A stretch of DNA of 64,000 nucleotides from Phycisphaeraceae bacterium (GTDB taxonomy: Bacteria > Planctomycetota > Phycisphaerae > Phycisphaerales > Phycisphaeraceae), in the NCBI GenBank assembly GCA_029260595.1, contig JAJDCY010000010.1, forward strand, positions 607,675 through 671,674. The letters are read 5' to 3'. The notes under the pieces are model-generated. The model was not told where the DNA came from. It did no database searches and saw only the letters and a list, made by a program, of their open reading frames with translations. This document shows, in pieces, positions 45,980 to 56,458 of this stretch. The position numbers and the translations under genes were made by a program. Position 1 is the first letter of the stretch; each line of letters opens with the position of its first letter.

Positions 45980-46906
45980 ATGGGTTTATTCAAGACCGCA
46001 TTCAACAAGATCGCTCAAGGGCTAACCAAGACCCGTACGGGGTTTGTGGGTGGGTTGCGGTCGGTGCTGGCGGGCAAGCCGATCAGCGACGGGCTGCTGG
46101 CGGACCTCGAGACGCGCATGATCGCCAGCGACATCGGTGTTGCGACGAGCAGGGAACTGGTCGCGGACCTGCGCGCGGCGTGGGAGCGCGGCGAGATCGA
46201 GACCGGCGACCAGGTGCTGGCGTACTTAAAGGATCAGTTGCGGGCGTACTACCCGGATGAGGACCGCGCGTTGCGGTTCGCCGAGCCGGGGGCGGTGACG
46301 GTGATCCTCGTGTCGGGGATCAACGGATCGGGCAAGACGACAAGCATCGCGAAGATCGCCAAAAGCCTGCGCGACGAGGGTAAGACCGTGTTGCTAGCCG
46401 CGTGCGATACGTTTCGCGCGGCGGCGGTCGAGCAGTTGGAGGTGTGGTCACAGCGGTTGGGCGTGGAGGTGGTCAAGGGCAAGCAGGGCGGCGACCCGGC
46501 GGCGGTGGCGTTTGATGCGTGCGCGGCGGCGGTGGCGCGCGGGGTTGATGTGTTGATGGTCGATACGGCAGGGCGGTTGCACACGCAGGATCACCTGATG
46601 CGGCAGCTAACCAAGATCCGCGACATCTGCGCGAAGAAGGTGCCCGGTGCGCCTCATGAGGTGATCCTCGTGCTCGACGCGACGACCGGGCAGAACGCGA
46701 TCAACCAGGCGAAGGTGTTTACCGAGGCGATCGATGTGTCGGGGATTTTTCTATCGAAGTTGGACGGGACGGCTAAGGGCGGGATCGTGATCGCGATCCG
46801 CGAGCAACTGAACGTGCCGGTCAAGTTCATCGGTGTCGGCGAAACGCCGGACGACGTCGAGCCATTCGAGCCCGGCGCGTTTGTTGACGCGATGTTCGCG
46901 GAGTAG
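45980..46906 (+). CDS. ftsY: Signal recognition particle receptor FtsY
   Basis: SRP receptor GTPase that docks ribosome-SRP complexes to the membrane. It has 308 residues: a short N-terminal amphipathic start (MGLFKTAFNKIAQGLTKTR) without the long acidic A domain, the NG domain with P-loop GINGSGKTTSIAKIA near residue 113, DTFRAAAVEQL, DTAGRLHT, and SKLDGTAKGG. This is the short FtsY type. The SRP RNA gene is at 55038 in this window. Confidence 0.96.
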   Translation: MGLFKTAFNKIAQGLTKTRTGFVGGLRSVLAGKPISDGLLADLETRMIASDIGVATSRELVADLRAAWERGEIETGDQVLAYLKDQLRAYYPDEDRALRFAEPGAVTVILVSGINGSGKTTSIAKIAKSLRDEGKTVLLAACDTFRAAAVEQLEVWSQRLGVEVVKGKQGGDPAAVAFDACAAAVARGVDVLMVDTAGRLHTQDHLMRQLTKIRDICAKKVPGAPHEVILVLDATTGQNAINQAKVFTEAIDVSGIFLSKLDGTAKGGIVIAIREQLNVPVKFIGVGETPDDVEPFEPGAFVDAMFAE

Positions 46907-46994
46907 CGGGGGCGAGAGATTGGGGGTTGAGCGCGTTCTCCGCCGGTCGGCTGTGATCAAATCTGCGCTGCGGTCAGTCGAATCAGTTCGACGA

Positions 46995-48164
46995 TCAAGC
47001 CCACACCGCATTGGCGGCGGCGAGTGGGTCGTCTTTGGCGGTATGGCCTTGCGCGCGGAGGGCGGCGGTGAGGGCGGCGAGGCAGAGGGTGACGTTCTTG
47101 CGGTTCGATCCGTGGCCCATCAGCCCGATGCGCCAGACCTTGCCTTGCATGGGGCCGAGCCCACCACCGATCTCGAGGTTGTATTCCTTTAGTAGTTGTG
47201 CGCGCACGGCCGCTTCGTCGATCCCGTCGGGTACTTGAACCACGGTGAGCGGGGGGAGCCGTTCGGCGTCGGGGACCGGCAGAGTTAGCCCCATCGCGGT
47301 GAGGCCGGCCCACAGGGCCTCTGCGTTGGTGCGGTGGCGGCGGTGTCGCACGTCGAGCCCTTCCTCAAGAATCAATCGCAACGCCTCGTGCAGGGCGAAG
47401 AGCATGTTGATCGGGGCGGTGTGGTGGTAGACGCGCTCGGTGCCCCAGTATTGGCCGATCAGCGAGAGGTCCAGGTACCAGCTTTGTACTGGAGCGTTGC
47501 GGACTTGAAGTGTGGTCACGGCGTTTTCCGACAGGCTGACCGGCGAGAGGCCCGGCGGGCAGGCGAGGCATTTTTGTGTGCCGGAGTAGACGGCATCGAT
47601 GCCCCATGCGTCCATCTCGAACGGGACGCCGCCGAGAGAAGTCACCGCGTCGACCATCAGCAACGCGCCGCGGTCGTGCGCGAAGCCGCTGAAGCCATCG
47701 AGATTTTGCAGCGCGCCGGTGGAGGTCTCGGCGTGGACGACGCACACGAGCTTGAAGCGGCTGGCGCCGGCGGCCTTCTTGAAATCATTGAGGTCGAGCG
47801 CTCGTCCCCACGCCCCTTCGACCGCGGTGACGGATGCGCTGCAACGTCGCGCGACCTCAGCCATGCGCGTGCCGAATACGCCGTTGATTCCGACGAGGAC
47901 GCGGTCGCCGGGTTCGAGCAGGTTGACCATGCACGTTTCCATGCCGGATGAGCCCGTGCCGGACGTCGGGACAGTGGTCGGGTTGCCGGTCTTGAAAACA
48001 TCGCGGAGCATTGCGCGGATGTCATCCATCACCGCAAGGAAGGCGGGGTCGAGGTGGCCGATCGTTGGGAGTGCGAGAGCTTGGAGGATTGAGTGCGGGA
48101 CGTCGGACGGGCCGGGGCCGAGAAGGACACGCGGCTTGGGGGTCAGGGCAGCAGGGATGGTCAT
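46995..48164 (-). CDS. Class V aminotransferase (alanine-glyoxylate/serine-glyoxylate type)
   Basis: PLP enzyme of 389 residues. PLP Lys lies in YSGTQKCLACPPGLSPVSLS and the phosphate-binding and C-terminal Arg regions are at GTGSSGMETC and MQGKVWRIGLMGHGS. The sequence PKPRVLLGPGPSDVPHSIL is the family N-terminus. Alanine:glyoxylate or serine:glyoxylate transamination is the usual activity. It lies just after aceB-aceA on the same strand, which fits disposal or use of glyoxylate, although purine or photorespiratory-like roles are also known for this group. Confidence 0.9.
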   Translation of the reverse strand: MTIPAALTPKPRVLLGPGPSDVPHSILQALALPTIGHLDPAFLAVMDDIRAMLRDVFKTGNPTTVPTSGTGSSGMETCMVNLLEPGDRVLVGINGVFGTRMAEVARRCSASVTAVEGAWGRALDLNDFKKAAGASRFKLVCVVHAETSTGALQNLDGFSGFAHDRGALLMVDAVTSLGGVPFEMDAWGIDAVYSGTQKCLACPPGLSPVSLSENAVTTLQVRNAPVQSWYLDLSLIGQYWGTERVYHHTAPINMLFALHEALRLILEEGLDVRHRRHRTNAEALWAGLTAMGLTLPVPDAERLPPLTVVQVPDGIDEAAVRAQLLKEYNLEIGGGLGPMQGKVWRIGLMGHGSNRKNVTLCLAALTAALRAQGHTAKDDPLAAANAVWA

Positions 48165-48225
48165 GGCTTGGGTCTCGTGGCGTTAAGTGTCATTGATGGC
48201 GCTTCGGGGCGACTGCGGGCGCTCG

Positions 48226-48248
48226 CACTGGCGGGCAAGCCGCCAGTG
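48226..48248. repeat. REP-like hairpin 1
   Basis: A perfect nine-base stem CACTGGCGG/CCGCCAGTG with a five-base loop (GCAAG), in the gap between aceA and the aminotransferase gene. It resembles repetitive extragenic palindromes. Confidence 0.6.
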
Positions 48249-48269
48249 GCACAGCCGAACCACAGTATC

Positions 48270-48295
48270 GCACTGACAAGCGGCGTTGTCAGTGC
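48270..48295. repeat. REP-like hairpin 2
   Basis: A perfect ten-base stem GCACTGACAA/TTGTCAGTGC with a six-base loop, 21 bases after hairpin 1 and sharing its CACTG/CAGTG base. It lies 26 bases beyond the aceA stop and may protect the aceA mRNA 3' end. No T-run follows. Confidence 0.6.
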
Positions 48296-48320
48296 TGCCC
48301 GGTTCCCGTGGTGGGCGCTG

Positions 48321-49607
48321 CTAGAACTGTTGCGCCTCGGTCGATTCCTTCATCGCGAGGGTCGACGCCGTGCCGCCTGAGATTACTTGCGAGACCTGAT
48401 CGAAGTAGCCGGTGCCGACTTCGTGTTGGTGTCGGACGGCGTTGTAGCCCTGGTCGTGTGCGGCGAACTCGCGTTCTTGCAGCTCGCTGTAGGCGGCCAT
48501 GCCGCGGTCACGGTAGCCGCGGGCGAGGTCGAACATGCTCATGTTCAACGCGTGGAAGCCGGCGAGCGTGACGAACTGGAATTTGTAGCCGAGCTTGGCG
48601 AGCTCCTGTTGGAAGGTGGCGATGGTGTCCGCATCAAGGTTCTTGCGCCAATTGAACGACGGTGAGCAGTTGTAGGCGAGCAGCTTGCCGGGGAACTGGG
48701 CGTGGATCGCTTCGGCGAACTGGCGGGCCTGGGCGAGGTCGGGCTTGGAAGTCTCGCACCACAACATGTCGGCGTACGGGGCGTAGGCCAGGCCGCGCGC
48801 GATCGCGGTCTCGATGCCGCCGCGGATCTGGAAGAAGCCCTCGGGCGTGCGATCGCCGGTGATGAACGGGTGGTCGCGCTCGTCAACATCGGACGTGAGC
48901 AAGCCGGCGCTGTCGGCGTCGGTGCGCGCGACCAGGACGGTTGGCACGTCCATGACATCGGCTGCGAGCCGCGCGGCGGTGAGGGTCCGGATGAAGTGGC
49001 TGGTGGGGACGAGTACTTTGCCGCCCATGTGGCCACACTTTTTTTCGGCCGCGAGCTGGTCTTCGAAGTGCACGCCACCCGCGCCCGCGGCGACGATTGC
49101 TTTCATGAGTTCGAATGCGTTAAGCGGGCCACCGAACCCGGCTTCGGCGTCGGCGACGATGGGAGCGAACCAGTGGGTCTTGCCGTCGTTGCCGTCGGCA
49201 TGGTCGATCTGGTCGCTGCGTTGGAGTGCCTGGTTGATGCGCTTAACGACCTCGGGCACGCTGTTGACTGGGTAGAGGCTTTGATCGGGGTACATCTGGC
49301 CGGAGACGTTGGCGTCGGCCGCGACTTGCCAGCCGCTGAGGTAGATGGCTTTGAGGCCGGCGCGGACTTGCTGGACGGCCTGGTTACCGGTCAGTGCGCC
49401 GAGCGCGTGGACGTAGTTTTCGGTGTGCAGCAGGTGCCAAAGCCGCCGTGCGCCCAACTGAGCCAGGGTGTGTTCGACTCGGACTGATCCGCGCAGGCGG
49501 TTGACATCGTCGTTGGTGTATGGGCGTTCAATCCCCTCCCAGCGTTTGGGATCGTTGTCGGCGGCGGCGCCTTGTGGATCGCTGGGTTGGTTGGATGCCT
49601 GAATCAT
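48321..49607 (-). CDS. aceA: Isocitrate lyase
   Basis: First enzyme of the glyoxylate bypass, splitting isocitrate to succinate and glyoxylate. It has 428 residues. The catalytic Cys is in the signature [11 protein letters not shown]. Metal and substrate residues lie in [31 protein letters not shown], and [12 protein letters not shown] ribosome binding site (GGGAG) precedes the ATG by about seven bases. It follows aceB by 30 bases in one minus-strand operon, so growth on C2 compounds or fatty acids is indicated. Confidence 0.97.
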   Translation of the reverse strand: MIQASNQPSDPQGAAADNDPKRWEGIERPYTNDDVNRLRGSVRVEHTLAQLGARRLWHLLHTENYVHALGALTGNQAVQQVRAGLKAIYLSGWQVAADANVSGQMYPDQSLYPVNSVPEVVKRINQALQRSDQIDHADGNDGKTHWFAPIVADAEAGFGGPLNAFELMKAIVAAGAGGVHFEDQLAAEKKCGHMGGKVLVPTSHFIRTLTAARLAADVMDVPTVLVARTDADSAGLLTSDVDERDHPFITGDRTPEGFFQIRGGIETAIARGLAYAPYADMLWCETSKPDLAQARQFAEAIHAQFPGKLLAYNCSPSFNWRKNLDADTIATFQQELAKLGYKFQFVTLAGFHALNMSMFDLARGYRDRGMAAYSELQEREFAAHDQGYNAVRHQHEVGTGYFDQVSQVISGGTASTLAMKESTEAQQF

Positions 49608-49637
49608 TTCATTCTCCCTGACAAAATTCCAGTCGGG

Positions 49638-51251
<1,614 letters not shown>

Positions 51252-51411
51252 CGCGACGCCTTTGTGACAGGTGCGCAGTAACCACATCGGCCTACCGCCA
51301 GGCGGGCCGAGCTCCTGTGTCAATCTCGGATCGAATCAGATCGTGGTTAAGGGTGGGCCGGTGGTTTAGGGCGCGCCCGGGCCGGTCATGCGGTTTGGGG
51401 AAATCGCGGTG

Positions 51412-52791
51412 TTATAGGACGAACTTGCTCAGGTCCTGGTCCTGGACGATCTCAGCGACCTGGCGGCGGACGAAATCTTCGGTAACGGCCAGCGAGGTCT
51501 CACCGGATTGGACCCGTTCCGGCGCTTCAAAGTTAACGTCCTCGAAGACCTTCTCAACGATGGTGATTAGGCGGCGGGCGCCGATGTTTTCGAGCGTTGT
51601 GTTGGCGGTGGCGGCCATGTCGGCGATGGCGTCGATCGCGGCGGGGTCGAAGGTGACGTCGATGCCTTCGACGGCGAGCAGCGCCGTTTGTTGTTTGGTC
51701 AGGGCGTTGTTGGGTTCGGTGAGGATGCGGATGAAATCGGCCCGGCCGAGGGAGGTGAGCTCGACGCGGACGGGGAATCGGCCTTGCAACTCTGGCATGA
51801 GGTCGGCGACTGAGGCGGTATGGAATGCGCCGGCGGCGACGAAGAGGATGTGGTCGGTGTTGACCAAGCCGTGGCGCGTGTTGACAGCTGAGCCCTCGAC
51901 GATCGGCAGCAGGTCGCGCTGCACACCCTGGCGGGAGACGTCGGGACTGCCGCCGCCCGCGCCGCCGCGCTCGCCGGTCGGTGAGGCGATCTTGTCGATC
52001 TCATCGATGAAGATGATGCCGGATTGCTCGGTGCGCTCGATCGCGAGTGTGGTGAGCTTGTCGGTGTCGATGAGCTTGTCGGTTTCCTGGTCGGTGAGGA
52101 TCTCGCGGGCCTGGGCGACGGTGACCTTGCGGGTCTTGGACTGCTCGGGCATGAGTCGCTCGAGCATGCCGGCCATGTCGGGGTCGATCTGGTCCATGCC
52201 CATGTTGGCGAGCATGATCGAAGGCGCGGCGCGCTGCGATGTGGTGATCTCGACTTCTTTGTCGTCGAGCGTGCCGGCGTCGAGCTGCTCGCGTAGTCGG
52301 GCGCGGGTCTGGTCGCGGCGCTGGTCAGAGGACTCGGTGTCGGTGTACCCGCCGGCGCCGGACGCTTGTTGGGGCAGCGGGGGCAGGAGCAGATCGATGA
52401 GTGCTTCGGCGGCGGCGGCCTCGGCCAGCGGGCGGACACGGGTGGCGTGCTCGTCGCGGACGATGTTGATTGCGTTTTCAAGCAGGTCGCGGACCATCGA
52501 CTCGGCGTCGCGGCCGTGGTAGCCGACTTCGGTGAACTTGCTGGCTTCGACTTTGATAAACGGTGCACCGGTGAGCGCGGCGAGCCGCCGGGCGATCTCA
52601 GTCTTGCCGACGCCGGTCGGGCCGATCATGATGATGTTCTTCGGGTAGACCTCGCCGGCCATGTTGGCGTCGAGCTGTTGGCGGCGCCAGCGGTTGCGGA
52701 TCGCGACGGCGACGGCCCGCTTGGCGAGCGATTGGCCGATGATGTAGCGGTCGAGTTCGGTGACGACCTGTGTGGGGGTCATGTTCTCCAT
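51412..52791 (-). CDS. hslU: ATP-dependent protease ATPase subunit HslU
   Basis: AAA+ unfoldase that feeds substrates to the HslV peptidase. It has 459 residues: Walker A IGPTGVGKTEIARRLA (residues 56-71), Walker B GIIFIDEIDKIA, an I domain (residues about 110-240), sensor regions, and the C-terminal tail DLSKFVL that inserts into HslV. The pore loop reads GYHG (residues 90-93) where GYVG is usual. hslV is not adjacent and not in the window. It is divergent from the methyltransferase gene. Confidence 0.95.
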   Translation of the reverse strand: MENMTPTQVVTELDRYIIGQSLAKRAVAVAIRNRWRRQQLDANMAGEVYPKNIIMIGPTGVGKTEIARRLAALTGAPFIKVEASKFTEVGYHGRDAESMVRDLLENAINIVRDEHATRVRPLAEAAAAEALIDLLLPPLPQQASGAGGYTDTESSDQRRDQTRARLREQLDAGTLDDKEVEITTSQRAAPSIMLANMGMDQIDPDMAGMLERLMPEQSKTRKVTVAQAREILTDQETDKLIDTDKLTTLAIERTEQSGIIFIDEIDKIASPTGERGGAGGGSPDVSRQGVQRDLLPIVEGSAVNTRHGLVNTDHILFVAAGAFHTASVADLMPELQGRFPVRVELTSLGRADFIRILTEPNNALTKQQTALLAVEGIDVTFDPAAIDAIADMAATANTTLENIGARRLITIVEKVFEDVNFEAPERVQSGETSLAVTEDFVRRQVAEIVQDQDLSKFVL

Positions 52792-52927
52792 GGGCGTATC
52801 GTAGCGGGGGATGGCCGGGCAGTCGGCGGGGTCGTGGGTTGTGTGGTCGGCGGTGTGTTAAAATGGTAATCGGTCGCGGCATTGCCGAGCGATCTTGAGT
52901 TGTCGGGAATAGAGTTCAGCGATCGGA

Positions 52928-53653
52928 GTGTGCGACATCGAGGACCGACTGATTTCCATACCACGACCAACCTGGCGGACACGCACGACGAACTGGGTGT
53001 TCGGGCTGCGGCCGGCGGATCAGATCTTGCGGCGGCGGGCCGCGGACCTGGTGGATCGGTTGCATGTGGCACGCCACCTGCGGCCGGGCGGGTTGTATGT
53101 AGATATCGGTAGTGGCACGGGGCACAACAGTGTGCGGATGGCGCGGGCGGCGGTTGGGTTGCGGGCGCGGTTCGTGTGTGTGGAGCCGGTGTCGCGGCCG
53201 ACGCCGCGCGTGCTGCGATACATGCGCAAGCGGACGGACGGGGGGATGCAGTTCGTACGAGCACTCGGCGATCGCTTGCCGCTGCGGGATGGACAGGTGG
53301 ATGGGGTCTCGATCTTCTTTGTGTTGCACCACATCCCGTATGAGATCCAGCAGCGTGTGCTCGACGAGGTCAGGCGTGTGTTGCGGCCTGGCGGGTGTTT
53401 GTTTTTGTGGGAAGACACGCCTGAGGATGAGCGCGAGTTCCTCGTCAATGAGACTTGGGACCGGCGATTGAACTTCGAGGCGAAGAGCGAGCCGCACTTC
53501 TACCGCAGCGGCGATCATTGGGCGGCGTTACTGACCGGGCAGGGGTTCGATCAGGTGGAGCGCGCGTACTACGAGGACAATTCGAAGCGCCGCGGAGAGG
53601 GCCTGGTCCGGCACACGGGGTTTGTGATGCGGTACGGGAACGCGGGCGGCTGA
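52928..53653 (+). CDS. Class I SAM-dependent methyltransferase
   Basis: A 241-residue cytosolic methyltransferase. Motif I is LYVDIGSGTGHNSVRMA, the acidic residue ending beta2 is in RFVCVEPVSR, and the post-I region GDRLPLRDGQVDGVSIFFVLHHI and RRVLRPGGCLFLWEDTP are typical of the methyltransferase 11 domain. GTG 52928 is the nominal start. The first 35 residues are poorly conserved in appearance, so the start is uncertain. The substrate is unknown. Confidence 0.85.
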   Translation: MCDIEDRLISIPRPTWRTRTTNWVFGLRPADQILRRRAADLVDRLHVARHLRPGGLYVDIGSGTGHNSVRMARAAVGLRARFVCVEPVSRPTPRVLRYMRKRTDGGMQFVRALGDRLPLRDGQVDGVSIFFVLHHIPYEIQQRVLDEVRRVLRPGGCLFLWEDTPEDEREFLVNETWDRRLNFEAKSEPHFYRSGDHWAALLTGQGFDQVERAYYEDNSKRRGEGLVRHTGFVMRYGNAGG

Positions 53654-53701
53654 AGCGGTTTGATCGAGCGGGCACGTCGGAGCGGAAGCCGGTAATGCCC
53701 G

Positions 53702-54796
53702 CTATTTTTGCGGGGCGCTGCCGGGGGTGGGGTTGTCATATCGGGCGAAAATCATTCGGCCGGCGGAGGTTTGGAGCGTGCTCGTCACGATGACCTGGAC
53801 TTCCTTGCCGATCTGTTGGCGGGCGCGTTCGACGACGACCATGGTGCCGTCGTCGAGGTAGCCGACGCCCTGGTTGGCGGCTTCGCCGGGCTTGATGATC
53901 TTGATCTGCATCGGTTCGCCGGGCAGGGCGACGGGGCGGAGCGCGGTCGCGACCTCGTTGAGGTTGATCACATCGACGTCGCGCAGGCCTGCGATCTTGG
54001 AGAGGTTGAAATCGTTGGTCATGATGCGGGCGTGCAGCTCCTGCCCGAGCGCGACGAGTTTTTGGTCGACGGTGTGGCCTTCGGCGTCGCGGTCTTCGAT
54101 GAGGATGTCGGCTTTGGGGTTGTCCTGGAGTTTTTGGAGAGTGTCCAGGCCGCGTCGTCCGCGCGCACGGCGGAGCGAGTCGGCCGAGTCGGCGATTGTC
54201 TGGAGTTCTTCGAGGACAAAGCGCGGGACGATCAGTTGGCCCTGCATCACCTGCGACTCGGCCAGGTCGACGATGCGGCCGTCGATGATGATGCTCGTGT
54301 CGAGAAGGATCGGTCGCTGCCCGCGGATCTGTTTGGCAAACTCGACGTAGGGGATGACGAATCGGAAGTCGTCTTTGGTCTGCACAACCAGCGAGATGCT
54401 CATGTAGCAGGTGAGCAGGCCGATCAGCACCTTGACGCCTTGGAGAAGGTCGAGGAACGGTTTGCGTTCGGTCTCGGCTGCGGGAGCGACGAGCAGGCCG
54501 ATCAGATCAACGACAAAGCTCAGCGCATACGCCGCTAGCAGCCCGGCAAGCAGCCCCAGAAAGACGCCGGACATCGCGGAGAGTTTTTTGCGCGGCGTGA
54601 AGATGTCCGCCGCGACAATCACACCGGTGACGCCGAGGGTGAGCAGCGTCATGAGCAGCACGTGGCTGAATTGGACGCTTTGATTGTCCTGGGCGGGCAG
54701 GAGCACGCTCTGGCTGGCCTGGAACGGCAGGACGTAGAGCATCGTGACCGATGCGGTGAGGAGAATGAATGTGCCGCGGAGGATGTAGAGTGTCAT
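53702..54796 (-). CDS. Membrane-anchored PIN-TRAM protein (YacL-like)
   Basis: A 364-residue protein: four N-terminal membrane helices (residues about 5-130), a PIN nuclease-like domain starting RPILLDTSIIIDGRIVDL with the first catalytic Asp, further acidic residues in LEELQTIAD and ARIMTNDFNLSKIAGL, and a C-terminal TRAM domain (LDDGTMVVVERARQQIG). This matches the YacL group of Gram-positive bacteria and its relatives in planctomycetes. A role in RNA cleavage or modification at the membrane is inferred from the domains. Confidence 0.9.
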   Translation of the reverse strand: MTLYILRGTFILLTASVTMLYVLPFQASQSVLLPAQDNQSVQFSHVLLMTLLTLGVTGVIVAADIFTPRKKLSAMSGVFLGLLAGLLAAYALSFVVDLIGLLVAPAAETERKPFLDLLQGVKVLIGLLTCYMSISLVVQTKDDFRFVIPYVEFAKQIRGQRPILLDTSIIIDGRIVDLAESQVMQGQLIVPRFVLEELQTIADSADSLRRARGRRGLDTLQKLQDNPKADILIEDRDAEGHTVDQKLVALGQELHARIMTNDFNLSKIAGLRDVDVINLNEVATALRPVALPGEPMQIKIIKPGEAANQGVGYLDDGTMVVVERARQQIGKEVQVIVTSTLQTSAGRMIFARYDNPTPGSAPQK

Positions 54797-55037
54797 GGGA
54801 AGTGCCCTCGTCGTGTCGGCCGGAGTCGCGCACCATTAATTCGGTTGGTAGGCGCGTATGAGCATAGGCGGGATCGGCTGATCATCCAAGGCCGTTGCGT
54901 GTGGGGCCGTGGTTTCTATTCGGTGATCGTCGTCGGCTGACGCCGGCGTTGGAGTAACCGGGGGCGGATCGCGGCTTTATCGATGGGCGGCGACTCGCGG
55001 CGCATTGGTGGTGTGGCGGTGTTATCATGACGGCTGA

Positions 55038-55175
55038 GCCGCGCCACGGAGATAGGCGGCTGGGCCCGGTGCACGGGTGGGCTCATGAACCGGGTCAGGC
55101 CTTGACCGGAGCAGCCCTAAGTGTCGCTTTCCCGGTGCCGTCGGTGTCCTGGCCGTCTATCTCTGTGGCGCGCGG
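55038..55175 (+). ncRNA. ffs: Signal recognition particle RNA
   Basis: An RNA of about 138 bases. The ends pair over more than 15 positions (GCGCCACGGAGATAGGCGG with CCGTCTATCTCTGTGGCGC). The conserved SRP S-domain is clear: GGGCTCATGAACC, GGTCAGG on the 5' side and AGCAGCCCTAAG on the 3' side of helix 8. The apical loop between CAGG and AGCA is CCTTGACCGG, lacking the usual GNRA tetraloop. The -10-like TATCAT at 55023 lies just upstream. The gene precedes dnaX, an arrangement known from Bacillus. The exact ends are estimated from pairing. Confidence 0.88.
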
Positions 55176-55219
55176 GGTGTTGAAGCACGGCTGTCTGCGG
55201 TATTTCTAACTGGTCGGGT

Positions 55220-56458
55220 ATGTCCTACACAGTCTTGGCAAGGCGGTACCGGTCGACCGGGTTCGATGAGGTCATCGGTCAGGAGCCGATTGCGTCGGCG
55301 CTCAAGAGCGCGATCGCGACGGGGCGGGTGGCTCACGCGTACTTGTTCACTGGGACACGCGGCGTTGGCAAGACATCGATGGCCCGGGTGTTCGCGTGTG
55401 GGTTGAACGCGCCCCAGGCGGTCGCCGACTGCCCGCTGGTGGAGGATGAAGATCTGCCGGAGGTCGAGGTTCAGCAGCGGATGGCGGAAGCGATCATGCG
55501 CGGCGACGATCTCAATGTCGTCGAGATCGATGGGGCGTCGAACAACGGCGTCGAGCAGGCACGGCAACTGATCGCCAACGCGGGGCTCTCGCCGACGGAT
55601 CGGGCGCGCTTCAAGGTCTACATCATCGACGAGGTGCATATGCTGTCGACGGCGGCGTTCAATGCGCTGCTTAAGACGATGGAGGAACCGCCCTCGCATG
55701 TGAAGTTCATCCTCTGCACGACCGAGTCGCACAAGGTGCCGGCGACGATTCAGTCGCGGTGTCAGCGGTTCGATTTTCGCCACATCCCCGCGGCGAAGAT
55801 TGTCGAGCACCTGCGGTCGGTATTGGAGCGCGAAGGGGTCAAGGCCGACGACGAATCGATTTGGCAGGTGGCCCGGCTGGCCTGCGGATCGATGCGCGAC
55901 GCGCTGAGTCTGCTGGATCGGTTGATCGCGGCCGCGGGCGGCGAGGGTGATAGTGATGCGGGACTCAGCGCGGGGTTGATCGAACGCGTGCTCGGGCTGC
56001 CACCGGCGGAGTTGGTCGCTGCGTTGGTTGATGCGCTGGGGTCGTCGGATATCGCGGCGTCATTGGAGCGCACGGCGGACCTGCTGGGATCGGGTGTGGG
56101 GCAGGACCAGTTGGTCCAGGTGCTGATCGAGCGGTTGCGTCAGTTGATGTTGATCCGTGCTTGCGGGCGCGACAGCGAGTTGGTCGAGTTGGCCGACGAC
56201 GCGCGCGCGGAGGCGGCGGCGCAGAGCGAGCGATTCGACGTGTCGGGTTTGGTGCACATGATGGCGTTGTGCGAAAACCTGCAGCGGTCGGCCAAGAGCA
56301 GTTCGAGCCCGCGGGCGCTGTTGGACGCGACGGTGGTTCGGCTGGCGTTGGCTGAGAAAATGGCGGACGTCGCCGCGGTGCTGGCTAGTAGTGCGCCGTC
56401 GGCGAGTGGGATCGCCGGCGAAAAAAAAAAGTCCCCCGCGATACGGCCCGGCAGGTAG
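55220..56458 (+). CDS. dnaX: DNA polymerase III subunit gamma (zero-frame dnaX product)
   Basis: Clamp-loader ATPase. The 412-residue zero-frame product has Walker A GTRGVGKTSMARVFA, DEVHMLSTAAFNALLKTMEEPP (Walker B), the SRC motif QSRCQRFDF and domain III. The usual four-Cys zinc module after Walker A is not present: only scattered Cys remain in FACGLNAPQAVADCPL. At 56421-56430 a run of ten A is met, and nine codons later a TAG ends the frame, giving a gamma-like protein without domains IV-V. The longer frame continues in -1 (see next entries). ffs lies 44 bases upstream and ybaB downstream. Confidence 0.95.
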   Translation: MSYTVLARRYRSTGFDEVIGQEPIASALKSAIATGRVAHAYLFTGTRGVGKTSMARVFACGLNAPQAVADCPLVEDEDLPEVEVQQRMAEAIMRGDDLNVVEIDGASNNGVEQARQLIANAGLSPTDRARFKVYIIDEVHMLSTAAFNALLKTMEEPPSHVKFILCTTESHKVPATIQSRCQRFDFRHIPAAKIVEHLRSVLEREGVKADDESIWQVARLACGSMRDALSLLDRLIAAAGGEGDSDAGLSAGLIERVLGLPPAELVAALVDALGSSDIAASLERTADLLGSGVGQDQLVQVLIERLRQLMLIRACGRDSELVELADDARAEAAAQSERFDVSGLVHMMALCENLQRSAKSSSSPRALLDATVVRLALAEKMADVAAVLASSAPSASGIAGEKKKSPAIRPGR

